Below, piece after piece: positions 1 through 9,200 of a stretch of DNA of 56,943 nt. Origin of the DNA: Sulfurimonas sp. (GTDB lineage: Bacteria; Campylobacterota; Campylobacteria; Campylobacterales; Sulfurimonadaceae). Where the stretch lies: positions 1 through 56,943 of the forward strand of contig JALUWV010000048.1 of NCBI GenBank assembly GCA_027019335.1, given 5' to 3'. Each line of letters starts with the position of its first letter. Within the stretch, counting starts at the first letter, position 1. Position numbers and translations under genes: made by a program. The notes beneath the pieces were generated by a model that worked only from the letters and a program-made list of their open reading frames with translations, was not told the DNA's origin and did not search any database.

Positions 1-2
1 TG

Positions 3-2141
3 GGGCAACTGCTTCGTGTCCATACCGATAAAAAAGTAACAATCATTGCTGCAAGTAGTGCACAACTCAAGCAAGTGGGACTCTACGATACCAAAGAGAT
101 TACAAAAGTTACGGCTGGATATATTCTCAATATTATCTCAAAAGATGAACTAATTATTTCTCTTAATAAACCTGACGCAAAAAGGCGACGAAGAAAAACT
201 TCTATTTTACTTGATGACCTTAAAAATGGTGATTATGTAGTTCATGAAGATTATGGGGTCGGGATTTTTGAAAAAATAGAACAAACAGAAATCCTCGGTG
301 GTGTGAAAGATTTTATCGTAATTAAGTATGTTGGTGATGATAAAATTTTACTCCCTGTTGAAAACTTAGAGTATATTGACCGCTATATTGCTAGTGGAGG
401 GAGTCTGCCTGTTTTAGATAGACTCGGCAAAGGGAGTTTTGGAAAACTCAAAGCAAAAGTCCGTAAGCGTTTACTCGAAATTGCAGGGCAAATTGTCAAT
501 ACTGCAGCCGCACGTTCTTTGATAAAATCTCCTAAAATTGACATCGCAAAAAATGAATTACAAGCCTTTCAAAAGCTCTCCGGATTTGAGTATACTGTAG
601 ACCAAACACAGGCTATTGATGAGATTATAGGGCAGATGCGTTCAGGGCATATTATGGATAGACTCCTCAGTGGTGATGTTGGTTTTGGAAAAACAGAAGT
701 GGCACTCAACACGATTTTTGCTGCCTTCAAATCAGGTTATCAGTCTGCATTTATTGTTCCCACAACACTACTTTCAGCACAGCATTGGCGCTCTTTAGAT
801 GAACGATTTGCTGGCATGGGTATACGCTATGCAAAACTCGATAGATTTGTGAGTACTAAAGATAAAAATGCCATCATAAAAGGACTTGCTTCGGGTGAAA
901 TAGATACTGTAGTGGGAACACATGCTCTCTTTGGATTGGAGTTTAAAAAGCTGGGTGTTGTGATTATTGATGAAGAACATAAGTTTGGGGTAAAACAAAA
1001 AGAGAAGATTAAAGAGTTGTACCATAATGTACATCTGCTCTCTATGAGTGCTACGCCGATTCCGCGTTCACTTAACCAAGCAATGAGTTCGATAAAAACT
1101 ATGAGTCAGCTTTTGACACCGCCAAGTGAAAGGCAAGGGGTGCGAACCTTTGTCAAAGAGTATGATGAAAAGCTTATAAAAGAGGTAATACTTCGTGAAC
1201 TCCGCCGTGGTGGACAGGTTTTTTATGTGCATAATTCAATTGACCATATGCCTATCAAACTCGGTGAACTTAAAGCGATTTTACCAGAACTTCGAGTCGT
1301 AATGTTGCACTCGAAAATCTCAGCCGTCGAGACAGAAAAAGAGTTACTCAAATTTGAAGCAGGGGAGTATGATTTGATGATAGCGACAAGTATCATCGAA
1401 TCAGGCATTCATATGCCACGTGTCAATACTATCTTAGTCGATGGAGCAGATAGATTTGGAATCGCCGACTTGCACCAACTCCGTGGAAGAGTAGGGCGTG
1501 GAAGTGTGGAAGGTTTTGCTTACTTTGTCGTGAAAAATAAAGAAGCACTTACCGATGAAGCGAAAAAACGACTCTTAGCTTTAGAATCGAACTCCTTTTT
1601 AGGGAGTGGAAGTGTGCTTGCTTATCATGATTTAGAGATTCGTGGTGGTGGGAACTTAGTAGGAGATGCACAGAGTGGACATATAAAAAATATAGGCTAC
1701 TCCCTTTACTTGCGAATGTTAGAAGACGCCATCAAAGAGTTAAGCAATACCCAAGAGAGTGCGCGTGCAAAAGTAGATATAAAACTTACTATCTCTGCGT
1801 TTATCTCTGATGAGGTTGTCAAAGAAGATAGACTGCGTTTAGATGTTTACAGACGCCTCTCTCAATGTGAAAATGCAATAGAAGTATATGAGATTGAAGA
1901 AGAACTCAATGATAGATTTGGAACGCTTGACACCCCGACAAAACAGTTTATAGAGTTAATGGTAATTAAGCTTTTGAGCTTAGAAAAAAAGATAAAATCC
2001 ATTATGAACTATGGACAAAATATTACCGTGACCTACTTCAATGAATCAAGAGAAACGATAAAATCGAAAAGTAAAGATGATGATGACATCATCAAAGCGA
2101 CACTTTTTTATCTCAGAAATAATAAACCAAAGGTACTGTAG
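3..2141 (+). CDS. mfd: Transcription-repair coupling factor Mfd, 5' truncated by window edge
   Basis: This ATPase pushes stalled RNA polymerase off damaged DNA and recruits the UvrABC nucleotide excision repair enzymes. The visible part starts with a CarD-like RNA-polymerase-interaction domain (around GDYVVHEDYGVGIFE), followed by a superfamily 2 translocase with Walker A GDVGFGKTE and a DEEH box, a second helicase lobe with QLRGRVGRG, and the C-terminal TRCF domain. The reading frame stays open upstream to the window edge, so the GTG at 75 is only an internal codon. About 713 codons are visible against roughly 1000 or more in the family, so the UvrB-like N-terminus is outside. The stop overlaps the GTG of the next gene (TAGTG), which suggests translational coupling. 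Confidence 0.96.
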   Translation, partial: GQLLRVHTDKKVTIIAASSAQLKQVGLYDTKEITKVTAGYILNIISKDELIISLNKPDAKRRRRKTSILLDDLKNGDYVVHEDYGVGIFEKIEQTEILGGVKDFIVIKYVGDDKILLPVENLEYIDRYIASGGSLPVLDRLGKGSFGKLKAKVRKRLLEIAGQIVNTAAARSLIKSPKIDIAKNELQAFQKLSGFEYTVDQTQAIDEIIGQMRSGHIMDRLLSGDVGFGKTEVALNTIFAAFKSGYQSAFIVPTTLLSAQHWRSLDERFAGMGIRYAKLDRFVSTKDKNAIIKGLASGEIDTVVGTHALFGLEFKKLGVVIIDEEHKFGVKQKEKIKELYHNVHLLSMSATPIPRSLNQAMSSIKTMSQLLTPPSERQGVRTFVKEYDEKLIKEVILRELRRGGQVFYVHNSIDHMPIKLGELKAILPELRVVMLHSKISAVETEKELLKFEAGEYDLMIATSIIESGIHMPRVNTILVDGADRFGIADLHQLRGRVGRGSVEGFAYFVVKNKEALTDEAKKRLLALESNSFLGSGSVLAYHDLEIRGGGNLVGDAQSGHIKNIGYSLYLRMLEDAIKELSNTQESARAKVDIKLTISAFISDEVVKEDRLRLDVYRRLSQCENAIEVYEIEEELNDRFGTLDTPTKQFIELMVIKLLSLEKKIKSIMNYGQNITVTYFNESRETIKSKSKDDDDIIKATLFYLRNNKPKVL

Positions 2142-2953
2142 TGAAAATAGCTTTTATCGGGGACATCGTAGGACAACCAGGACGTAAGATGCTTCAAAAC
2201 CATTTGCAAAAAATCATACAAGAAGAAGCCCTTGATTTTGTGATAGCTAATTATGAAAATGCCTCTCATGGCTTTGGCTTGACAATGAAAAATGCAGATG
2301 AACTTTTTAGTGCAGGGGTAAATGTGATGACAGGGGGAAATCACTCTTGGGATAAAAAAGACATACTTCCTCTCTTTGATTCTCGTGAGATTTTACGTCC
2401 GCATAACTACCCTGAGGGAGTAGCAGGCACAGGACTTAAAACCTATGAAGTCGCAGGTGAAAAGCTAGCAGTTTTAAACCTTATGGGACACTTCTCAATG
2501 CCTTATACTGACAATGCTTTTCGTTGTGCATTAGAGAGTGTGAAGCACTTAAAAGAAGAGGGTGTGCAAAATATCTTTATAGATTTTCATGCAGAAGCAA
2601 CAAGTGAAAAACGTGGACTTATGATGATGCTTCATGGTCAAGTGAGTGCGATTGTCGGTACACATACCCATGTAAGTACTGATGACTTGCAAATAGCACA
2701 TAACACTCTTTATCTTACAGATATTGGTCTCACAGGGTGTCGTGATAATGTGATAGGGATGGATAAAAAAGCCCCTATAAGTCAGTTTGTGACAGGTCTT
2801 AAATCGCACTATGACATTCCAAAAAAGTGTAAAAAAATCATGCAAATAGTGATAATGGATTTAGAAGAAGGTTTGTGTAAAAGTGCTTATAAACTCAAAG
2901 TATTTGATGATGGTCGAGTTTTTAGAACGGATGCTTGGAGTGAAGAAGCTTAG
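2141..2953 (+). CDS. YmdB-like metallophosphoesterase (TIGR00282 family)
   Basis: A 270-residue protein of the calcineurin-like TIGR00282/YmdB family. Members are dimetal phosphodiesterases; Bacillus YmdB hydrolyses cyclic nucleotides in vitro. Metal-binding motifs are spread along the chain: GDIVGQPGR at the N-terminus, NYENASHG near residue 40, GGNHSWD near 70, DFHAEATSEK near 145 and GTHTHVSTDD near 175. The length is typical. The GTG start overlaps the mfd stop by one base, so the two genes are probably one transcript. Its 3' end overlaps the convergent gene by a few bases. The physiological substrate in Campylobacterota is unknown. Confidence 0.9.
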   Translation: MKIAFIGDIVGQPGRKMLQNHLQKIIQEEALDFVIANYENASHGFGLTMKNADELFSAGVNVMTGGNHSWDKKDILPLFDSREILRPHNYPEGVAGTGLKTYEVAGEKLAVLNLMGHFSMPYTDNAFRCALESVKHLKEEGVQNIFIDFHAEATSEKRGLMMMLHGQVSAIVGTHTHVSTDDLQIAHNTLYLTDIGLTGCRDNVIGMDKKAPISQFVTGLKSHYDIPKKCKKIMQIVIMDLEEGLCKSAYKLKVFDDGRVFRTDAWSEEA

Positions 2954-3408
2954 GCAGTAATGCGGTAGTAGTTTTCGTTTGCTATATATGCATTTACCAT
3001 TTTATGTTTCATGATTGACTCTTTTGCTTCTTGTGCTTGTGGAGGCATTTTTGTGTCAATTCTTGGTGTTTGATTGAGGGTTGCTTTTGGTTTGATGAGT
3101 AAAGAAAATATTTTACTATTATCACTGTATGCATTTTTTGCACTATCAAAAGTTTTCATTTTAGAAAATTTAAGTTTTTGAGTATTTTTTTGCATATCTT
3201 GCTGGAGTTTCTGTTGGTTATTTAAAACCTTATAATCAGAAATATAGTTAATAGGAAGATGAAGAGTCTGTGTCTGTAGCTTTGTCGGCTGAGGGTCGAG
3301 TGCTTTAGTAAAAGAACTACTCTCTGTCCTTCGCTCCTCTTTTTTGCTCTCTTGTGACTTAGGAGTACGATTGGTATCAATGAATGTAGTATAAGAAGAA
3401 ACAAACAT
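2950..3408 (-). CDS. Hypothetical protein, low-complexity and polar
   Basis: I do not recognise this roughly 152-residue protein. The first 120 residues are rich in Lys, Gln, Thr and Ser with no signal peptide or membrane segment, so it is probably largely disordered and cytoplasmic. The C-terminal 20 or so residues (KMVNAYIANENYYRITA) are more structured and look like the conserved core. A TTG lies upstream at 3414, but the ATG at 3408 has AGGA six bases upstream and was preferred. It is convergent with the YmdB-like gene and overlaps its stop by four bases. No function is assigned. Confidence 0.7.
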   Translation of the reverse strand: MFVSSYTTFIDTNRTPKSQESKKEERRTESSSFTKALDPQPTKLQTQTLHLPINYISDYKVLNNQQKLQQDMQKNTQKLKFSKMKTFDSAKNAYSDNSKIFSLLIKPKATLNQTPRIDTKMPPQAQEAKESIMKHKMVNAYIANENYYRITA

Positions 3409-3476
3409 AATCAATCCTTTTTTAAGTCTTTACTGAGTATTATAACATAAAATTATTGAAAAATAGAAGGCTTCTT

Positions 3477-4586
3477 ATGCTCGCGCAAAAAATCTCTCAA
3501 GCTAAAGCAAAACTTTTAGTGGATTATCCTTACTTTGGAACATTGGCTTCAAAACTTGCATTGGTAAAAAATGATAATATAGAAGCATTTAAAAGCAATG
3601 GAATCACACTTGAATATAATGATGAGTACTTAGAAAAACTGGAGATAAGTGAGTTAGAATTTATCTTTGCAAATGGAGCAATGCATGCAAGTTTAGCACA
3701 TGAAAAACGCAAGCATAATCGTAGTGGCTGGTTATGGCAGATGGCAACTGATATGGCTATAAATGATATGCTTGTAAGTAATGGTTTGGATATGCCCTAT
3801 GGTACTCAGTATAGAAAAAGATTTTCTGGAATGTATGCTGAAGAGATTTATGCAGAGCTAAAAGATGATATTTTACGAGAGGATGAGGGCTTAGAGTATG
3901 AGGCTGATGACCTTGAAGATGTGCAAAATCAAGAGGAACAAACCAAAGAAGCTCTGCAAGAAGAGATGCTTCAAGAACAACTCTTCGCAGAAGAAGCTAT
4001 CGCACAACTTGAAAAAGAGTTCAAGCGAGGCGAAGCACCGCTAATGATAGAACGATTTTTTCAGCTCAATGCATTTGGAAAAGTAGATTGGCGAGAGGAA
4101 ATCAAGTCTGCTTTAGATAGATATTTTCGTGATGATTATGCACTCTTACCACCAAGTAAAAAACTCCTCTCTTATGGTATCTATCTTCCTTCAAACATTT
4201 CGCAAACATTCCGTTTGGTTATTGCTATCGATAGTTCTTCATCCATCGATAATACACTGTTAAATCAGTTTCTAAGTGAGGTAAACTTTTTAATGGCATT
4301 AGTGCAAAACTACCAGATAGAACTTTTAGTCTGTGATGACAAGGTGCAATCACACACAACATTTACTAGTGGCGATAGTTTAGAAGTGAATCTTCAAGGA
4401 AATGGTGGCACTGATTTTCGACCTGTTTTTGCGTATTGCGAGGAAAACTTTGATGAGGTGAAGCTTCTACTTTATTTTACAGATTTGGAGGGAATTTTTC
4501 CTACAAAAACACCAAATTATGAAGTAAAATGGGTAAGTGAAAAAGAGAAGGAAGTTCCTTTTGGAGAGAAAATTTTGTTGATTTAG
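3477..4586 (+). CDS. VWA-like domain protein with DUF2201-type putative metallopeptidase N-terminus
   Basis: A protein of about 369 residues. The N-terminal half resembles the DUF2201 putative metallopeptidase domain: MHASLAHEKRKHNRSGWLWQ near residue 75 gives an H-x4-H arrangement, followed by NDMLVSNGLDMPYG. A highly acidic Glu/Gln linker spans residues 140-185. The C-terminal half is a VWA-like fold with IAIDSSSSID in place of the DxSxS MIDAS motif and GNGGTDFRPVF further on. In this family the gene often sits beside a MoxR-type AAA ATPase, but none is adjacent here. The ATG at 3477 was chosen over the TTG at 3456 because GAAGG lies six bases before it. The substrate is unknown. Confidence 0.85.
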   Translation: MLAQKISQAKAKLLVDYPYFGTLASKLALVKNDNIEAFKSNGITLEYNDEYLEKLEISELEFIFANGAMHASLAHEKRKHNRSGWLWQMATDMAINDMLVSNGLDMPYGTQYRKRFSGMYAEEIYAELKDDILREDEGLEYEADDLEDVQNQEEQTKEALQEEMLQEQLFAEEAIAQLEKEFKRGEAPLMIERFFQLNAFGKVDWREEIKSALDRYFRDDYALLPPSKKLLSYGIYLPSNISQTFRLVIAIDSSSSIDNTLLNQFLSEVNFLMALVQNYQIELLVCDDKVQSHTTFTSGDSLEVNLQGNGGTDFRPVFAYCEENFDEVKLLLYFTDLEGIFPTKTPNYEVKWVSEKEKEVPFGEKILLI

Positions 4587-4621
4587 GAAAAGCTGATAAA
4601 ATGCTAAAGAAGGATGAAATG

Positions 4622-4813
4622 ATGTGTTTTATTATAGCGATGACTATTTATGCAGGAAGTTACTTTTTTTACCAACACGGATTATATGCGCAAGCTATTA
4701 TGGGAGTTGCACTTGCGACACCCATGTTGGGCTTCTTTATTTATAAAATCATAAAAAACAGAAGATGCTTTTTTGGTTCAGATACTGACTGTAATAATAT
4801 AAATAATCACTAA
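4622..4813 (+). CDS. Small two-helix membrane protein
   Basis: A 63-residue protein with two hydrophobic helices (starting CFIIAMTIYAGSYFF and IMGVALATPMLGFFI) and a short, Cys-containing polar tail ending in NNINNH. It is not recognised. In-frame ATG codons lie at 4601, 4619 and 4622. AAGGA is seven bases before 4622 and twelve or more bases separate the nearest purine run from 4601, so 4622 is preferred. It follows the VWA-like gene by about 35 bases in the same direction and may be co-transcribed. It overlaps the stop of the convergent histidine kinase. Confidence 0.6.
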   Translation: MCFIIAMTIYAGSYFFYQHGLYAQAIMGVALATPMLGFFIYKIIKNRRCFFGSDTDCNNINNH

Positions 4814-5817
4814 GGATTATTTGGCGATAAAATCATTTTACAGCCATTTTCATACTCAGTATCACATTGTAAAACATAAGCATTCTTTTGTGCAAGATTC
4901 TTTGCAATCGCAAGTCCCAATCCAAAACCACTTTTTAAGCGATTTTTACTTTTGTCAACTGTGTAAAAAGCTTGGAAAATTTTTTCACACTCATCATCCA
5001 TGATACCTATACCTGTGTCTTGTACTATCAGTGAATTGTTTTCAAAAAATAGAATTATACTACCACTATTTGTAAATTTAACACTATTATTGAGGAGATT
5101 CATGAGAATCTTTTTTAGGTCTATTTTAGTAAATTCAAGTGCATCATTTTCTTGTATATTATTCACCAGTTTTACTCCGTTTTGTGGTTCAATGAGTGCA
5201 AATATCTCTTCATCTATCAGTTTTTTGAGTACAATTTTCTCTCTTCTTGCAACACTTTTTAAAGAGTGGATAAACAAAAGTACATCACTGAGTAGTTCAT
5301 TCATATAGCTTGTTTCAAGCTTGACTTTTTGTAAAATAGTGGGGAGTTCTTTTTGAGAAATGAACCCATCTTCAATAGCTTCGATATTGCCAGCAATTAT
5401 AGTTAAAGGTGTTCTGAAATCATGTGCAAAAGAGCGAACCATCCATGTAAGTTCACTGTTCTTTGCTTTCAATTCATTGATGGATGTATCAAGTTGAGTA
5501 GAAACAGTGTTGAGTGTTTTATGAATATCTGCTATCTCTTTTATGGACTCATTCGTTCCATAAGCGGTGAAATCTTCCTCAGCTATTTGCAGTAATCTTT
5601 TTTGGATAAATATAAACTTTTTTGAAAAGAAACTTCCTAGTATGTAGCTTAAAAAGGCGATGATAGGAAGTGTAAGAACAATGGTTATGACTATCTTTGA
5701 AAACATTTTCATACCGATGGGAACATCTATGATATAAAATGTCATAAATGCAGTAAATATTGCGATGATAAGTCCTGCAATAAGGTATAAAAGGAGGAGG
5801 AGTTTTTTAATGCTCAT
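4810..5817 (-). CDS. Sensor histidine kinase
   Basis: A membrane histidine kinase of 335 residues. Two N-terminal membrane helices (about residues 5-28 and 38-62) are separated by only a few residues, so there is almost no periplasmic sensor loop and the signal may be sensed in the membrane or by a partner. The phosphoacceptor box is SFAHDFRTPL, followed by N-box NLLNNSVKF, G1 DTGIGI and G2 GFGLGLAIA of the ATPase domain. It overlaps the upstream response regulator by 11 bases and is the third gene of the cytochrome P460-like operon, so its input may be related to the redox or nitrogen chemistry of that protein. Confidence 0.92.
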   Translation of the reverse strand: MSIKKLLLLLYLIAGLIIAIFTAFMTFYIIDVPIGMKMFSKIVITIVLTLPIIAFLSYILGSFFSKKFIFIQKRLLQIAEEDFTAYGTNESIKEIADIHKTLNTVSTQLDTSINELKAKNSELTWMVRSFAHDFRTPLTIIAGNIEAIEDGFISQKELPTILQKVKLETSYMNELLSDVLLFIHSLKSVARREKIVLKKLIDEEIFALIEPQNGVKLVNNIQENDALEFTKIDLKKILMNLLNNSVKFTNSGSIILFFENNSLIVQDTGIGIMDDECEKIFQAFYTVDKSKNRLKSGFGLGLAIAKNLAQKNAYVLQCDTEYENGCKMILSPNNP

Positions 5818-6490
5818 TGATGATATATCCTTGTCCGTGTACTGTTTTGATATACTCTATTGTATCAAACTTTTTTATCTTTTTTCTGATGTGTGAGATA
5901 TGTGAGTCAATGCCCCTGCTATCAATTTCACCTAAGTTGTTTTCATAAATCAGATACGATAACTCTTCTCGTGAAAAAAGTTTTTTAGGATGAGTTAAGA
6001 GAGTGAAAATAAGGAGATATTCGCTTGGAGTGAGTGGGAGTTTATAGCCATTGATTTTAATCTCTTTTTTATCATTCTCAAGCAAAATATTTTGTGTGAT
6101 TATGGATGTTTGAGATGTTAAAGTATCTGCTCTTTTAAAGTGTGAGGTAACTTTTGCAAGTAACTCCTTTGGGCTAAAAGGTTTTGTGATGTAGTCATCT
6201 GCACCATAACTGTAGCCCTTGAGTTTTGTCTCTTCTTCATCAAGCGCACTGACTAAAATGAGAAAAGTTTGCGGAGAGTGTTCTCGAAATTTTTTGCACA
6301 GAGTAATCCCATCAATGTAAGGGAGCATAATATCGACAGTTGCTAGGTCATATTGATTTGTACTCAGAAGTGAAAGAGCTTCTCTCCCATCAGATGCTAC
6401 ATCTACATCGTACAAAGAAGTTTGAAATCTTTGTACGATTAAGTCTGCTATGGCTTTTTCATCTTCGATGATAAGAACTCTTTTTTTCAT
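5807..6490 (-). CDS. OmpR/PhoB-family response regulator
   Basis: A 227-residue DNA-binding response regulator. The N-terminal receiver has the acidic pair ED at 9-10, phosphoacceptor Asp53 in VDIMLPY and the conserved Lys in YITKPF. The C-terminal half is a winged-helix effector ending in YIKTVHGQGYIINEH. It lies 7 bases after the cytochrome P460-like gene and overlaps the histidine kinase, giving an ordered operon of target or sensor protein, regulator and kinase. Its targets are not visible here, though autoregulation from the promoter before the P460-like gene is likely. Confidence 0.94.
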   Translation of the reverse strand: MKKRVLIIEDEKAIADLIVQRFQTSLYDVDVASDGREALSLLSTNQYDLATVDIMLPYIDGITLCKKFREHSPQTFLILVSALDEEETKLKGYSYGADDYITKPFSPKELLAKVTSHFKRADTLTSQTSIITQNILLENDKKEIKINGYKLPLTPSEYLLIFTLLTHPKKLFSREELSYLIYENNLGEIDSRGIDSHISHIRKKIKKFDTIEYIKTVHGQGYIINEH

Positions 6491-6497
6491 CTGTTAT

Positions 6498-7031
6498 TTA
6501 AAATGTTTTTTGAAAATGTGTAAAGAGATAGTCATCATTTTTCACACTTGCATGACATGAAATACATCCTTGTGTTCCTTTTGTCCATGGTTTATAAGCA
6601 TCTTTTGTTTTGACAAAACGAGCATAACCCCAGTTGTCGCCATTGTGATTAAATGTATTACTTTTCTTTACCATATACTCAACTCTTTGAATTTTATCTG
6701 CTTCAAGCGCACCTGCCCAAGTGGGCATTTTTTTAACACTCCATCCAATTTTTACAACTTTACTTCCCTCAGGCATAATTTTTGCATGATGGCTCAGGGC
6801 ATTGAAAGCTACTGGATTTGCTAAGATATAGCGTATTTCATTTTTATCAGTTCTAAAGTGTGTAGCAATAATTTTATAATTTTGATACCCCTCTATCTCT
6901 TTAAATGGCAAGTTGTTTTTTGGCATTTTTAAATCTGGCACTTGAGAATTATTTGTTAAATAGACATCAGATTGTGCAAATAGGCTTGAACTTAATGCTA
7001 ATGATAGCAAAATTTTTGTTACTGTTTTCAT
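6498..7031 (-). CDS. Periplasmic cytochrome P460-like c-type cytochrome
   Basis: A 177-residue protein with a Sec signal peptide (MKTVTKILLSLALSSSLFAQ) and a single haem c motif CISCH at 156-160, close to the C-terminus. The region GWSVKKMPTW ... WGYARF ... CISCHA matches the cytochrome P460 family. Known family members oxidise hydroxylamine or handle NO using a haem cross-linked to Lys; whether this one does cannot be read from sequence. It is first in an operon with a response regulator and histidine kinase. It could be a sensor or detoxifier in nitrogen-oxide stress, but this role is inferred. Confidence 0.85.
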   Translation of the reverse strand: MKTVTKILLSLALSSSLFAQSDVYLTNNSQVPDLKMPKNNLPFKEIEGYQNYKIIATHFRTDKNEIRYILANPVAFNALSHHAKIMPEGSKVVKIGWSVKKMPTWAGALEADKIQRVEYMVKKSNTFNHNGDNWGYARFVKTKDAYKPWTKGTQGCISCHASVKNDDYLFTHFQKTF

Positions 7032-7063
7032 AGAAAATTTCCTTGTATTTTTAAGTTACAAGC

Positions 7064-7093
7064 ATTATAAACACAAGTTGTGGAGATTGTCTA
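7064..7093 (-). promoter_or_regulatory. Promoter of the cytochrome P460-like operon
   Basis: On the minus strand a TAGACA (-35, bases 7093-7088) and a perfect TATAAT (-10, bases 7069-7064) are separated by 18 bases. They lie about 35 bases before the ATG, and AAGGA sits just before the start codon. This is a conventional leadered promoter. Confidence 0.6.
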
Positions 7094-7116
7094 AAGATGT
7101 TTTATATGTAAATCAC

Positions 7117-7902
7117 TTACAAATCATCAAAATTGACATCATAATCTGTAAGCATATTGATATACTCTAAACTCTCTATAGTATTGTTGATACGACATGA
7201 AAACTCCTCTTTTGAAAAAGGTTTTTTGATGTAGTCATTGGCGCCTTTTTTTAAGAACATGGCTAAGGTTGCAGAGTCATTATCTGAGGAAAGTACCATG
7301 ATTGGGAGTTTCTTTTTGTCATATATCTTTCTAATCTCTTGTGTGAGTTCGAGTCCATCCATCACTGGCATATTGTAATCTGTGATGACTAAAGAGATGT
7401 CGTCGTATGTTTTGAGCATACCTAAAGCTTCTTCACCATGAGCGACAGCTATGACTTGAAAGTAGAGATTTTGAAGGAGATTTTGCATCTGTTTACGTAC
7501 AACCATAGAGTCATCGACTAAAAGAATCTTATGTGCCTTGTTTTTTTCAAGTCTTTGGAGGCTTTGCACAATATATTTTATATCTTCAATGCCCCCCTTG
7601 TTTACATAGTCAATGATGTTTTTTTGAAGCATTTTTTCTCTAAAATCATGGTCAATATTACCACTTAAAACGATGACTTTTTCTCCCTTGCTTAAAACAT
7701 AATCAACGACTTCACCATTCGGTGCATCAGGAAGATTAATGTCTAAAAGAGTACTAAAATAACTATACTTATGTAAAAAAAGTTTTGTTTCTTGCAGTGA
7801 GTAGGCTATATCTACTTCGCATTGTAAAGTATCTCGAATTGTTTTGGCGATAAGGTTTGCAAGTGTTTTGTTGTCATCTACAACTAAGATTCTATTGTCC
7901 AT
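7117..7902 (-). CDS. Response regulator with two receiver domains and no output domain
   Basis: A 261-residue protein made of two CheY-like receivers, about residues 3-118 and 124-245. Receiver 1 has the acidic pair DD 9-10 and Asp54 in LLDINLP, but its conserved-Lys region is atypical (DYVNKGG). Receiver 2 is canonical, with DD 130-131, Asp175 in ITDYNMP and YIKKPFS. No DNA-binding, GGDEF or enzymatic domain follows, so it probably acts by protein contact or as a phosphate relay. It has its own GGAG ribosome binding site and stands apart from the P460-like operon by about 90 bases. Confidence 0.9.
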   Translation of the reverse strand: MDNRILVVDDNKTLANLIAKTIRDTLQCEVDIAYSLQETKLFLHKYSYFSTLLDINLPDAPNGEVVDYVLSKGEKVIVLSGNIDHDFREKMLQKNIIDYVNKGGIEDIKYIVQSLQRLEKNKAHKILLVDDSMVVRKQMQNLLQNLYFQVIAVAHGEEALGMLKTYDDISLVITDYNMPVMDGLELTQEIRKIYDKKKLPIMVLSSDNDSATLAMFLKKGANDYIKKPFSKEEFSCRINNTIESLEYINMLTDYDVNFDDL

Positions 7903-7937
7903 AAAAAGTCTCCGAATAAATATTAGTTTATTTTAGC

Positions 7938-7943
7938 TAAAAT
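7938..7943 (+). promoter_or_regulatory. -10 box of a probable leaderless transcript (helicase gene)
   Basis: TAAAAT ends six bases before the ATG at 7950 and there is no ribosome binding site between them. Transcription from this box would begin at or next to the A of the start codon. Confidence 0.5.
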
Positions 7944-7949
7944 TCGACA

Positions 7950-9200
7950 ATGAATTTCTTAAATCTTACAATTGATAAACTTCAAAACAAACAAAATGTC
8001 TTTTTAACTGGTGGGGCAGGAGTTGGTAAAACAACAATGATACGTGCTGTGATAGAACATTTTGAAGGTGAAGCAAAAAAACTTGCTAAACTTGCCTCAA
8101 CGGGAATGGCTGCAACACTCATAGGAGGACAAACACTTCATAGTTTTTTAGACCTTGGTATAGCTAATGATATCGCAGAGTTAGAAGCTAATGGAAAATT
8201 TACAATAAAAAAGAAGATAAAAAAGCTTGTCAGTGCGATGGATGTCATCGTGATAGATGAAATCTCTATGGTAAGTGATAGTTTGTTTGAAATGATAGCC
8301 TTGCGTTTATCACAAGCAGAGTTTCAAGGTGTTCTTTTAGTTGTTGGAGATTTTTTACAACTCCCACCAGTGATACGTGGAAATGGTGAAGTGAAGTATG
8401 CTTTTGAATCACAAGCATGGGAAGATGCTCAGTTTGAAAAGATAGAATTAACACATATTTATAGAACAGATGATGTGGCATTTATTGCCCTTTTAAATCA
8501 GGTGCGTTTTGGGTTTGTAGATGAAAATGTGCATAATAGTCTTAATGAGTTTATTAAACCTTTACCTCATGATTTGAGTCAATTTACTTTTCTATTTGGA
8601 AAGAACATTTCAGCATCTAAGCACAATACAATGCAGCTAGAATTTATAGAGAGTGAACTTTTTATAAAAGAAGCACAGATAGTAAAACATAAAAAATCAA
8701 CAAAAGAGCAAGAGATAGAACGCTTTATGTTGGATGCTCGTATAGAAAAAGAGCTTGCTTTAAAAGTAGGGGCGCCTGTGCTTTTTACAAGAAACTCGTG
8801 GAACTATTTTAATGGTGAACGCGGAGTTGTTGTGAAAATAGACACAGCAAATGTCTACGTGCAAAAAAGTGATGCACAAGTAGTAAAACTTGAAAGTGTC
8901 GCTCAAAGTAAAGCTATTTGGAATGAAAAAACAGTCGATGGCAAGAAGGAAATCTTAGAAGAAAATATCTTTAGTGTCTATCAGTTTCCTATAAAGCTCG
9001 CATTTGCTATAACTATTCATAAGTCACAAGGGATGAGCATAGAAAATCTCATCATAGAAACAAATGAAATCTTTGCACCTTCTCAATTTTATGTGGCACT
9101 CTCTCGAAGTTCGCATCCGCAAAATCTTATACTCATCGCCCCAAATAAACAATGGCATCAGATAATCTTTGTCAATACTAAAGCCCTTCAACAATGTTAA
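7950..9200 (+). CDS. Pif1/RecD-like superfamily 1 DNA helicase
   Basis: A 416-residue AAA/SF1B helicase. Walker A is GGAGVGKTT near residue 21, Walker B is VIDEISMVSD near 94, a QLPPV sensor motif follows near 128, and the C-terminal lobe carries FAITIHKSQGMS and FYVALSRS. These are the usual Pif1/RecD 5'-3' helicase motifs. The protein lacks a RecD N-terminal domain and there is no recBC nearby, so a Pif1-like role in replication or G-quadruplex resolution is more likely than RecBCD function. The stop overlaps the next gene by seven bases. Confidence 0.88.
   Translation: MNFLNLTIDKLQNKQNVFLTGGAGVGKTTMIRAVIEHFEGEAKKLAKLASTGMAATLIGGQTLHSFLDLGIANDIAELEANGKFTIKKKIKKLVSAMDVIVIDEISMVSDSLFEMIALRLSQAEFQGVLLVVGDFLQLPPVIRGNGEVKYAFESQAWEDAQFEKIELTHIYRTDDVAFIALLNQVRFGFVDENVHNSLNEFIKPLPHDLSQFTFLFGKNISASKHNTMQLEFIESELFIKEAQIVKHKKSTKEQEIERFMLDARIEKELALKVGAPVLFTRNSWNYFNGERGVVVKIDTANVYVQKSDAQVVKLESVAQSKAIWNEKTVDGKKEILEENIFSVYQFPIKLAFAITIHKSQGMSIENLIIETNEIFAPSQFYVALSRSSHPQNLILIAPNKQWHQIIFVNTKALQQC

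Noticed and set aside
75..77. GTG as the start of mfd
   Set aside because: The frame is open and protein-like upstream to the window edge; the gene is simply cut by the window.
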